Of a stretch of 64,000 bases of DNA, positions 26,813 to 37,209 are shown piece after piece. The stretch spans positions 181,007,501-181,071,500 of the forward strand of contig JAIOJX010000004.1 in NCBI GenBank assembly GCA_022376925.1, written 5' to 3'. The translations under genes and the position numbers were made by a program. The notes beneath the pieces were generated by a model. It was given only the letters and a program-made list of their open reading frames with translations, had not been told where the DNA came from and searched no databases. The stretch comes from Tragulus kanchil (Eukaryota > Chordata > Mammalia > Artiodactyla > Tragulidae). Positions within the stretch are counted from its first letter, which is position 1, and the number at the start of each line of letters is the position of its first letter.

Positions 26813-28860
26813 AACAATAAGAAAACTGAAAAATTAACCCAGGAGGCCAGTAGCAAAATAATAAAAGCTCTAGAAAGAAATAATAATAATAATAATAAAT
26901 CTTTCTTAGAATTGAAGAACACACATCTTCAGATTAAACCAGTTCACTGAGTGCCCCAAACACCTGGAGTTGATGAGGCCATGACACAAGCATTATACAA
27001 TCTCAGAAATTTCGGGATATAGCAAAGATCTTGGAAGCTTCCACAATAATGTAAAAAGTCACCTCAAGTTACATACACAAAGGATTTAAAATAAGAATAC
27101 AGCTCAAAGCTAGAGACCTGGACAGATGCTTCCGGTCATCTGGATCAGTCTAGATGTTCAACCTAGAATCCTAAACCCAGCCAGGCTGTCAATAAGGGTG
27201 AGAAGAGAACTGGTTTTCAAACCTGCATCCTTTCTCAGGAAGTTACTGGAGGATGTACGCCAACAAAACAAGGGAATAAACCACTAAAGTGGAAGACGTG
27301 GAATTCAAGAAACAGTATCCAACAAAGGAGAAAACTGAAAGGAATTCCTGATATGATGGTGGAGAAAGAATCCCAGGGTGTCGGTTTGTGCACACCGGGG
27401 GGCATCTGGGACAGAGAGGATGAGTTTAACAGTCTTCAGGAAGAAATGATCACTGAGATTAGGTCCTGGAAATTTCACAGGGTGGTTTTTAAGAAGCTGC
27501 AAGAGTGCAAGGAAATGCTTAGTCCAAGAAAACTAAGATAAAAAAAGAAAAAACTCTAAGCAAATGAAAAAAAAGAGAGAGAGGGAGAGAGACAGAGGCA
27601 ATTATTAACTCCTGACTGAACAGGGAATAATATTTACATTGCATTAATAATAGAAACACCAAATATGCATTTAACAGAAAATATATTAGGCTGAGAGCAT
27701 GAGGGAAAAGGCACCAGAGTGTGTAAGAAATCATATATGTCCACAAATAAATACAGTGGGCCATAACAAAGCAATAATTAAGAAAAGGATAAACTCTTAG
27801 AAATTAAAGATGTGTTGATTAAAAATTTTTTAAGAATAGGATTAAAAGATAAAAAACTAAAACAACAGAAAACCTCTCAGAAGATAGAATTAAGATGGTA
27901 AAAATAAACAATAAGAAAACTGAAAAATTAACCCAGGAGGCCAGTAGCAAAATAATAAAAGCTCTAGAAAGAAATAATAATAATAATAATAAATCTTTCT
28001 TAGAATTGAAGAACACACATCTTCAGATTAAACCAGTTCACTGAGTGCCCCAAACACCTGGAGTTGATGAGGCCATGACACAAGCATTATACAATCTCAG
28101 AAATTTCGGGATATAGCAAAGATCTTGGAAGCTTCCACAATAATGTAAACAGACACCTCAAGTTACATACACAAAGGATTTAAAATAAGAATACAGCTCA
28201 AAGCTAGAGACCTGGACAGATGCTTCCGGTCATCTGGATCAGTCTAGATGTTCAACCTAGAATCCTAAACCCAGCCAGGCTGTCAATAAGGGTGAGAAGA
28301 GAACTGGTTTTCAAACCTGCATCCTTTCTCAGGAAGTTACTGGAGGATGTACGCCAACAAAACAAGGGAATAAACCACTAAAGTGGAAGACGTGGAATTC
28401 AAGAAACAGTATCCAACAAAGGAGAAAACTGAAAGGAATTCCTGATATGATGGTGGAGAAAGAATCCCAGGGTGTCGGTTTGTGCACACCGGGGGGCATC
28501 TGGGACAGAGAGGATGAGTTTAACAGTCTTCAGGAAGAAATGATCACTGAGATTAGGTCCTGGAAATTTCACAGGGTGGTTTTTAAGAAGCTGCAAGAGT
28601 GCAAGGAAATGCTTAGTCCAAGAAAACTAAGATAAAAAAAGAAAAAACTCTAAGCAAATGAAAAAAAAGAGAGAGAGGGAGAGAGACAGAGGCAATTATT
28701 AACTCCTGACTGAACAGGGAATAATATTTACATTGCATTAATAATAGAAACACCAAATATGCATTTAACAGAAAATATATTAGGCTGAGAGCATGAGGGA
28801 AAAGGCACCAGAGTGTGTAAGAAATCAAAGATTCTCATTTACCAAATACAAAGTGAGCAG
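25380..28860 (+). mobile_element. AT-rich ancient interspersed repeat, probably LINE-1 lineage
   Basis: This low-GC block contains phrases I associate with an old L1-lineage (HAL1/L1ME-like) sequence: aacctagaatcctaaaccca, gccaggctgtcaataagggtg, and ctcaggaagttactggagga followed by tgtacgccaacaaaac. No intact reading frame remains. Duplications 7 and 8 inflate it, so the unique part is nearer 2 kb. It contains a short AAT microsatellite at 26880-26898, repeated at 27973-27992. Confidence 0.5.
26642..28826. repeat. Tandem duplication 8 (offset 1094)
   Basis: Copy 1 is about 26642-27734 and copy 2 about 27736-28826. The copies are nearly identical through AT-rich sequence, apart from a few bases near 27055 versus 28149. 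The seam at 27731-27740 is immediate. Confidence 0.95.
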
Positions 28861-28924
28861 ACAGTGGGTAAAAACTGGGGATTCAAATGACAGAAAAATA
28901 AATGAGGTAAAATAAATGGAGACA

Positions 28925-29178
28925 GGGCTTCCCTTGTGGTCCAGTGGGTGAAGAATCCGCCTTGCAGTGCAAGGGGCACCGGTTCAATCCCTGGCCCAGG
29001 AGTATTTCACGTGCCGCAGAGCGGCTGGACCGGTGTGTCCAATTATGGTGCTCTGCAGTGAAAAAGGCCACTGCAGTAGGAGTCCAAACACATGCCAAAG
29101 AATAAAAGAAAAGAAAATGGATGAAAATAAATATAAATAAATGAGGCATGATGGGGGGAAAAAAGTTAAAAAAAAAAA
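28925..29178 (+). mobile_element. CHR-type tRNA-Glu SINE
   Basis: It has gggcttcccttgtggtcc, ccttgcagtgcaagggg, ggttcaatccctggccc and gccgcagagcggctggacc in order, and an A-rich tail. It is the same subfamily as the elements near 4.2, 32.6, 40.0 and 45.7 kb. Confidence 0.8.
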
Positions 29179-30019
29179 GGGAGATAAAAACAAGGAGAAA
29201 TAGCTAACCAGCTGGAATTGCCTCTGGAATAGAGGAGGGGTCAGGACCATGAGAGAACTCCCAGTTCTTGCTGTTAGAAGTCAGCTTATAATTATTGGTT
29301 TTTAAAATTTTGCTTGCAAGCTGTACTTCAGTAAAAGCAAATTAAAAATAATTGCACCACAGATAGAAAGGAAGCCCAGAGAAGCAAGGGTCAGAAAATG
29401 AAAAGGTTTCAGAGAAGGCTGTCCTGAGCAGCTGACCCCCTAAGCCTGTTGAAGGATGAAGAGAGAGAGCCAGGGGACAGACTGTGCAAAGGGCCTGGGG
29501 CCTGTGCAGTCAGAAAGAGGAAGGCATGGGTACCCAGCCATGGTAGGGACTGTGGAATTCATTCTACAATTGCAGGTGGCCCTAGAATGGTCTCAAGGAG
29601 GAAGCAGCCGACATGCCTTGTTTTCAGCAGACGCGTTCTCTGTGCTGAGGAGGGGATGAGCGCAGAGGCAGGGGGACTGACCGGAGGTGATGGTGGTCTG
29701 GCCCAGAAGGAGGCCTCTGGGGGTGAAGAGCAGGGGACAGGCTAGAAAGGTGAGCGTTCCAAGTAAAAGCAGTAAGGCTTGGTGTGGGGAGGGGCCGGGA
29801 CAAGCTGACAGGCATGTCCTTGATTTGACCTTTTCACAAACTTTGGGGCTGGGTGGGCAGAGGTGACACGGAAGAAGAAGGCTTGCAGACGAGCTGCATA
29901 GAGTCATGCTGCTGGACTGAAGCTGGTCTGGGACTCAGGCTCCCCAGCCCAGTCTGCTAGCCTCTTTCTCCTGGGGGCAGTCTCCTGGGGGTGTCCCTGA
30001 AAACTGCTGCTGGCTAAGG

Positions 30020-30226
30020 CGAAGTGGAAGTCACTCAGTCGTATTTGACTCTTTGCAGCCCTACGGACTGTAGCCCGCCAGGCTCCTCTGTCCCTGGACT
30101 TCTCTAGGCAAGAACACTGGAGTGGGTTGCCATTCCCTTCTCCAGGGGATCTTTCTGACCCAGGAATCGAACTGGGGTTCCTGCGTTGCAGGTGGATTCT
30201 TTACCATCTGAGCTACCAGGGAAGCT
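30020..30226 (-). mobile_element. BovA2-type SINE (reverse) with short target-site duplication
   Basis: The reverse BovA2 pattern runs from gtcactcagtcgtatttgac to tctgagctaccagggaag. The flanks ctgctggctaa and ctgttggctaa look like an 11-base target-site duplication with one change. Confidence 0.88.
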
Positions 30227-30299
30227 GTTGGCTAAAAGGGTTAACTCATTCTAATTCCCAGGGATCCTGTGGGTAGTAGGTGTTGAAGGGGAGGGACTG

Positions 30300-30362
30300 A
30301 GGTTCGGAGAGGTTAAGTCACCTATCCAAGGTCACACAGCCAGTAAGCGCAAAGCTGAGAGA
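30300..30362 (-). repeat. MIR fragment (reverse)
   Basis: Contains gagaggttaagtcacctatc followed by caaggtcacacagccagtaa. Confidence 0.72.
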
Positions 30363-31989
30363 CAGCGGGAGACAGCAGAGGCTCATGAACCATGGGATAC
30401 TCTCAACAGGGCATGGGTACCCAGTGACGAAAACCCAGGGGCTGGACTGGGGAGGGGTTTTGCTTCATGTCTTCAGACCTTAGCATCATGGACTGTGCTG
30501 CCCACCCTGCCCAGTGGTCGGCTCTACCCTGTGGATTGTGGAGGAAAAGGAGGAAAAGGCCGGCTCTCAGCGATAAGAGAAGCCTGGGCCCCCTTCCCAG
30601 AAAGCCACCTGCCTGATATCAGACGCACAGGCGTTGGTCTTGGGGAGCCCTCTGGTCTGAGGGTGGAGCCATGACCCCAGCTGTGAGGAGGCCAGGGTTT
30701 ATGGGGGAGATACACATTGTTCTGTGTTGGGAGGGGGGCCCAGCAGCCCCTCCAGGACATCAGGTAGACGTGACAGACTGAAGCGCTGGGTCCAGGCCTG
30801 AGGTTAGAGGGGCTCCACAGACCTCCGCGCCCGGCAGGGCGGGGCCACCCCACAGCTCCAAGCCGCCCAGCCTCTCAGCTCCCCAGAACTCACAGGAAGC
30901 TGCAGGTCCTCTTTCTGCCCTACCGTCCCCAGGAGGAGGGGCTGATCGCGGGTGCCAGGGTCCCTCCTGCTCAGGGAAGGGCAGGGTGGGGGTCATTGTC
31001 TGACTCCGGTCACCTCCCCTAGCCTGGTACCCAGGACCCCTCACTGCCTCTCCAGCCTCCAGCTGATGCTCAGCAGATTGGTCTCCCCTCCTTCCTTACC
31101 CTGCAGCGACCCTTCCATCCATCCCTCCATCCGTCCCTCTGTCCGTCCCTCCATCCTCTTGTCACTGAATGTGTAGGGCCAGGCCTGGGGACACACACAG
31201 AGCCTGCCCTTCCGGAGCTCCCGGCCTAGCACAGAAGATACGAGAATGTCTGGACGAGGGGCACGGGCCGTGCACAATTCCTGAGGATAACCAACGCTTT
31301 CTCACCAGTTCCGGATGGGAGCGCCTCTGAAAACACCACCCCAGATCCTGAGACTCCTCTGCTCACGTCCCGCGAGGCGGCCAGCACGCTTGGCCTAAGA
31401 CGGCGCGGCCCTGAGAGCTCTGGCCTCGGCGGCCTCCAGCCTCCCTCTTCTCCGCTGGGCTGCTCTCCTCCTGGGCCCTCAGACACACAAGCGGGTCTTC
31501 CCCTCAGCGCCGAGCACGGCCCTTCCTGCTCCATCGCTCTCACCCCCGAGACCTTCTGAGCTCACCCGTCTAGCAAGTGAATGGAAGACGGAACAGACGA
31601 GTGATGGAGGGAGGCTGGGCGCGTCTGGTGCCCGGGCGGGTGGAGGACATTGCGGAGGACGAGGAGACGGGTTGGGCAGTGGGGCTGGGAGGGCTTAAAG
31701 CCTGACGGGCTGCAGGGGCTGGGCTTTATTTGGAGCTGCTGAGAAGCTGCTGGAAGGCCTCGGGCAGGGGAGGGACAGAGCCTCAGACAGCACCCCTCAT
31801 TCCCAGGAGCAGTCTCAGGTGCCCCACTCCTCTTGAACTTGTGCACACAGCTCACAGCCGCTGGCAGGGAGGGCCTTGTTGGGAGACGGGCTCTAGGCAG
31901 AAGCAATGTGTGCAAGTGCCAGCTCTGGTGGGCGGTGGCTTCTTGGTTCTCTGAGGGTCTGCAGCTGCGAGCACTGGTGCCTAGCAGCA

Positions 31990-32070
31990 GTCAGTCCAGT
32001 CATGGTCCTGTGAACAGCCCTGTGTGGAAAGGGGCCTGGCGCATAGCAGGTGCTCAATAAAGACTCCTTT
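31990..32070 (+). repeat. MIR 3' fragment
   Basis: Contains ctggcgcatagcaggtgctc followed by aataaagact, the usual MIR 3' phrase. The AATAAA here is therefore repeat-derived rather than a gene terminus. Confidence 0.65.
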
Positions 32071-32184
32071 CCGTCTTCCTTCCCTCTCTGGCTGTTACTT
32101 CCTCTTGCCTTCTGAGAAGACGCCAGGCCGCCCAGGTGGGCAGGGGACCTAAGAGCACGCCTTTAGCCCCAAGTCAACCTGCCT

Positions 32185-32300
32185 TTCCACTCACTAGCTG
32201 TGTGATCCAAGTAAATCGCTTGTCCTCTCTGAGCCCCGCCTTCTCCATCTGGAAAGTGGATATGCTAATGCTGCTCACCACTGGGGATGTGGTGGCCTCA
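32185..32300 (+). repeat. MIR fragment
   Basis: Contains actagctgtgtgatccaagt, ctctctgagccccgccttct and ccatctggaaagtgg. Confidence 0.7.
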
Positions 32301-32435
32301 AAGCTCGGTGATGCAGCCGACTGGAGAGGAGGGCTTCGTAAAACGGCCGCCATTATGAACCCGTCCTGACAGGCTTAGGATGCTCTTCTTGAGAGAGGAA
32401 CTTAGGGACTATCGAGTCCAGTCCCCCCAGAAGCT

Positions 32436-33600
32436 GGACTCAAGACAGCTGGGAGAAATATCAACAACCTCAGATGTGCAGGTAATAGCACTTCAATGGC
32501 AGAAAGTGAAGAGGAAGTAAAGAGCCTCTGAATGAATATGAAAGAAGAGAGTGAAAACAACTGGCTTAAAACTCGACATTCAGGGGCTTCTCTGGTGGTC
32601 CAGTGGGTAAGGACACCGCCTTGCAGTGCAAGGGGCGCCAGTTCGAGCCCTGGCCCGGGAAGATCCCACGTGCCGCGGAGCGGCTGGACCGATGTGTCCA
32701 ATTACCGAGCCGGAGCTCTGGAACGCATGCGCCCAGAGCCGGTGCTCAGCAACGACAGACCCCACCGCGATGGGAAGCCCACAGGAACCAAAGAACAAAG
32801 ACGGATGAAAATAGAGAAATGAAAGACCAATAGAAGTGGCCCGCCCACTCCCCTCCCTCCCCACCCCGACCCCCGCCCAAAATAAATAAATTAATAAATC
32901 TTTAAAAAAAAAAAGAAAAAACCTCGACATTCAGAAACTAAGATCCTGGCATCCGATCCCATTCCTTCATGGCAAATAGACGGGAAAAAGTGGAAGCAAT
33001 GACAGGTTTTACATTCCTGGGCTCCAAAATCAACTACGGATGGTGACTGCAACCATGAAACTAAAAGACGCTTGCTCCTTGGAAGAAAAGCTACGACAAA
33101 CCTAGACAGCGTATTAAAAAGCAGAGACATCACTTTACTGACAAAGGTCCGTATAGTCAAAGCTATGGTTTTTCTAGTAGCCATGTGTGGATGAAGATAA
33201 TAAAGAAGGTTGAGGGCCACAGAATTGATACCTTTGAACTGTAGTGTTGGAGAAGATGCCTGAGAGTGCCCTGGACAGCAAGGAGATCAAACCAGTCAAT
33301 CTTAAAAGAAATTATCCCTGAATATTCATTGGAAGGACTCATGCTGAAGCTGAAGCTCTAATACTTGGACCACCTAATGCAAAGAGCCAACTCCCTGGAA
33401 AATACCCTGATTCTGGGAAAGATTAAGGGCAGGAGGAGAAGGTGGCGACAGAGGATGAGATGGTCGATGACCTCAATGGACATCAGTCAATGGACATGGG
33501 CTTGGGCAGACTCCGGGAGATGGTAAAGGACAGGGAAGTCTCGCGCGCTGCAGCTCATGGGGTCGCTAGAGCTGGACACGACTTAGCGACTGAACAAAAA
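32436..33600 (+). mobile_element. BovB (RTE) LINE, 5'-truncated, interrupted by a SINE
   Basis: The left part (about 32436-32583) matches the BovB reverse-transcriptase region (gaaatatcaacaacctcaga, agaaagtgaagaggaa). The right part (about 32923-33600) continues it through gggctccaaaatcaactac, gacgcttgctccttggaag, gtgttggagaagatgcc and the 3' end ggtcgctagagctggacacg. The coding frame is broken. The element is typical of ruminants and also of some squamates. It hosts the SINE at 32584-32922. Confidence 0.88.
32584..32922 (+). mobile_element. CHR-type SINE inserted within BovB
   Basis: It has ggcttctctggtggtcc, ccttgcagtgcaagggg and gttcgagccctggccc, then agatcccacgtgccgcgg, and an A-rich tail. 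A perfect 12-base target-site duplication ctcgacattcag stands at 32572-32583 and 32923-32934. This repeated target is itself BovB sequence. Confidence 0.92.
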
Positions 33601-34079
33601 CCTCCCCATGGTCAATATGAGGAAACTGAGGCCCAAAGAGGGCCTCCGGTCACATGTCAGGTTGGCAGGAGTGGGGCATGGCATTCAGGGCAGCCAGGCC
33701 TGTGCTCGGCTCCAGAGAGAGATCTTAAGGGTGTAAATCTGGTCCAGGGGCCAAGTCTGGCTCACTGCCTGTTTTTTACAGCCTGCCAGCTAAGGATGTT
33801 TTTTACAGAAGACCATTTGCAACCGTTGTGATGAAAGGAAATGCTAACTTTGAACTCCAATGAAGTAAAATGTTACTCCTCTCCAAAAGAAAAAGAAAAA
33901 AAATAGAATTCTCTTCTCAGTAGTAGCTCCGTATTACCAAAAAAAAAAAGTCCTTGATTACTATTATTATATTTGAAATTTTGTCAGTTGACAAAGAGTG
34001 GAAATTTGTGTTCTGTATAAGCGCTTTTATGTTGCCTTTTGGCCCCCAAAGACTGAAATAGTTATGCTTTACCCTGCCT

Positions 34080-34870
34080 TTCTGTGCCTCACCCCTCCCG
34101 GGGCCCTCCGGACTCAACCGGTCTCAGGGCTGACAGCCCCCATCCAGCCTCCCTCTGTGGCTGGGGGACCCAGACCTCAGGACTCCCCACCAGTGCTCAC
34201 CCTGTGCTCCCAGCCCTCCTTGCGGCACTGGCCTTGGAACCCAGCTGCCGCCCCGGGGACGTGTGCCGGTGACCTCGGAGGCGTCCCGCCACGGGCTCTC
34301 GGCCCCGGCTCCCCGGAGTAGCGCACTCTCCCTTCCAGCCGGGAGAGCCAAGGCCAGCGTGGGCGGCTGGAGTCTCCGCGGTAACAGAATCTGCGCCCCT
34401 CCAGCCTCCTCCCTAACCTGCCGCCCCTCCTCCCTCGCCCGCACCTGCGCTCTGGCCCCTCCTCCCGGCCCCTCCCGCACCCCACTTCTGCTCCCTCCTT
34501 GCCCGGCGCTCCATGTCACCATCTGTGGCACAATCCTTCTCTGTCAGTCTCCCTGCCACCCCCTCCTTCTCCTGCCTCCCTCCCTGCGCTCTCTCCCTGC
34601 ATCTCTCTCTGCATCCCTCCCTCTCTCCCCTCCTCTGCTCCTTCCTCCTCTTTCTCTTCTCCTGTCACGCATTTCTTCTCCTCACGCTCCCTCACTCTGG
34701 CTTTCCACCCCTCACTGTCTTCCCTCTCTGTGTCTCCCTTTCTCTCCACCTCCGGCCGACCCCTCTTTCCCCTCTCTTCCTATTGGTTTCTTATAGTCCT
34801 CTGTCCCCCATTTCTCTTCTTTTCCTTGGGAGGCTTCTCCCCGCACCCCACCCCCAGGCTCCTGCCTGCA
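34080..34870. other. GC-rich block followed by polypyrimidine tract
   Basis: From 34230 to about 34450 the sequence is rich in CpG (gacctcggaggcgtcccgcc, gagtctccgcggtaacagaa). From about 34500 to 34870 the + strand is almost all C and T, with tccctccctgcgctctctcc and similar runs. It could be a promoter-like element 6-7 kb upstream of SSTR3 or a simple low-complexity tract. No defined exon is visible. Confidence 0.5.
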
Positions 34871-35529
34871 GACCGCCCCATCGGTGCCCCTTCCCCCACC
34901 CTTGATCCAGGACGTGCCCTGAAGATGGGGGGTGAGGGGTCAGGCGGTGGGAAGTCAGGGCTGGAGACCAGATGGGAGCGGCTCTGTGGGCAGACGTGGC
35001 CGCCGCAGGCCTAGGAGGGAGCCAGTCCTGCCAGCAGTCTCCAAGTGGGTACTGCGGGGGGACCCCAGCTCAGGGGTGCTCGGGGCGCCTTGGGGACTGG
35101 GCAGGCAGAGGGGGCAGCCGATTGATAACCAGCCTGGCAGCAAGGAGGGAAGCCCTCGCCCCACGGCAGGTAAGGAGCTGGGGCCCAGCTGGGGTCCAGG
35201 AGGGTGGGGTGCTGGAGCCCACCTTCTGCCTGGGATGAGCTTGGGAGGCTGGGGCTGGGGCTGGGAGAGGGTCAGAAGGTCCAGGGAGGAAGGTGGTCTT
35301 CCTGGGACCTCTTTGGGGAGGGGGTGGGCATTCATCTCAGAATCTCATACCATGATTCCAGAATCTCAGAATCATGAAACAGCAGTGTTGGTGCTGGACA
35401 GACCCAGATGCCTCATGGCATTTAGCTCAAGTGCCAGCTTTCCTGAGCTGCCCCTCTAGGCTGGACACTGTGCTCAGAACACTCCCACTGCATCCTTACA
35501 GCAAGCCTGGGAGGCGGGTACACTTGTCT

Positions 35530-35640
35530 TCATTTTAATAGGAGATAGCTGAGGTCCAGAGATGGGAAGTGAGTGGTCCAAGGTCACACAGCAATTAGGC
35601 ATCATTCTTCTGTGGCAGAGCCTAAGCTCCTGCCCCAGGG
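35530..35640 (-). repeat. MIR fragment (reverse)
   Basis: Contains gctgaggtccagagatggga, then gtccaaggtcacacagcaat. Confidence 0.72.
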
Positions 35641-35909
35641 GATGTGGGCCCATGGGCCATGCTCCTAGGGGTCAGGCCTGACGTCGGCACTGACCATCAG
35701 GGTCTCTTCCTGCTGGGGAGGGTGCCGTTCCAGGCGAGCAGAGATGGGGCAGAATGCAGCGTCAGCCAGGGACCATCAGCCTGAGTTGTCGGGGCTGACT
35801 CAGTCCTTGATGTCTCTCCACCTGAGGTCCTCAGGGAGGCCCGCAGAACCGGGGGGTTACTGCTGGTTTAGTAACAGTCAGGACAGGGCTCACCTGCTGG
35901 CCCCCAACT

Positions 35910-35985
35910 CACCAGCTGAATGACCACGTACAACTTGCTGAACCTTTCTGGGCCTCAGCTTCCTCCTCGCTGTATATCTTCCCTC
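35910..35985 (+). repeat. MIR fragment
   Basis: Contains accagctgaatgaccacgta and ctgggcctcagcttcctcct, a diverged MIR core. Confidence 0.6.
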
Positions 35986-37209
35986 TTGGGCTTGGTGAGG
36001 ATCCCAGGATGCGTGTTCTAGGCCTCTGCCTAGGAGCCTCCTCCCACCTGGCCGAGTGTCACTTGCTGACCTGCTTGGTCTGCGCCCATTTGCAGACGTC
36101 CTGCGCGCTGGGCTGAGTGCGAGGGTCAGAGCTGTAAGTAACTCAGGGTCCTGAGCTCAAGAGCCAGCAATCCAGAGAACAAGGGGGTGGGAGATGGACA
36201 TGTGGAGAATGCCTGGGGGTGTCTGGCACCACCGAAGGGCAGCCATGGATGTCTGGGGTCTCAGGGCAGCCTCTCACCCTCTCTGGACACTTGCACCCTC
36301 TGGAAGTGTCCTTGGAGGAGGCGGCCCCCGGCTTTTAGGCAAGCTTGTGCCAAAGATAAGCCAGACAGGGAGAAAAGGGCCCTCCTCTCCAAAGGATGAA
36401 CCAGATCACACACAGCTCCCCCGCTCCTTAAAGAAAAGACGGCGTCTAAATTGCAGGTCTGACTTACGGCCGAGGAAAGCTATAATTTCCTTGCTTCTGG
36501 CACTCCTGCCCGTTCAACTCTGACAGGGAAGATGAGCCCAGATAAGGGCGGAGGCAGGACGTCTCGCAGCCGGGCCAGGGGCTCCGGGAGGGGATGTTTC
36601 GTTCTCTTTTGCTAAGGCAGGGCCTGGCTGGTGCACTGGGTTCCCGCCAGGGCCACGTGTGTTAGCCCATGTGTGTGTGCGTGTGGGAACACAGGTGTGT
36701 GTCTGGGCGGGAGGCGCCGTCCTCAGAGCTCACCCGTCCGCAGAGCTCACCCTCAGGCTTCCCCCGGGGCATCCGTCCCTGCAGCCTGAAAATGAGGCTG
36801 GCCTGGCTCGCTGCTCCTCTCTGAGGAGCCGGCGCTTCCCTCCCTCCTCCAGCCCCGGGCTGTGATTGGCCGCCTGGCGGGGATGCTGTAAAGAGGACCT
36901 GCATGCAAGGAGGCAAGGTGGATGGACGGGTGACGGGGGCCTCCCCAGCCGAGGAGGTCCGGATTCTTAAGTTCCCAGGTTCACAATTTCAGGTCTAGGG
37001 GCCGATTCCAGCATTCTGGAAATCTGACCTTCTCTGACTCAGAGACACGGAGTCTAAAATTCTCTGGCCCTACAAGTCAGTTCTAAGACTCTAACATTCT
37101 CTGTTTAAGTCTCTAAGAGTCTAGGGATTTGGGTCCATATCTTCACAGTTCAAGAGCCCGAGGAGCAGTAAGGAGAGTTCTGAATAGGCTGGTGGGAGAG
37201 GCGAATGCC

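Noticed and set aside
26725..26922. Hydrophobic 65-codon - strand frame resembling a membrane protein (repeated at 27819)
   Set aside because: It is a translation of an A/T-rich ancient repeat; hydrophobicity comes from T-rich codons.
32050..32062. AATAAA as a gene polyadenylation signal
   Set aside because: It is embedded in a MIR 3' end (gcatagcaggtgctcaataa), and no gene model ends there.
34263..35014. Overlapping + strand open frames of 130-177 codons rich in Leu, Pro and Ser
   Set aside because: They are translations of a polypyrimidine tract; absence of stops follows from C/T composition.
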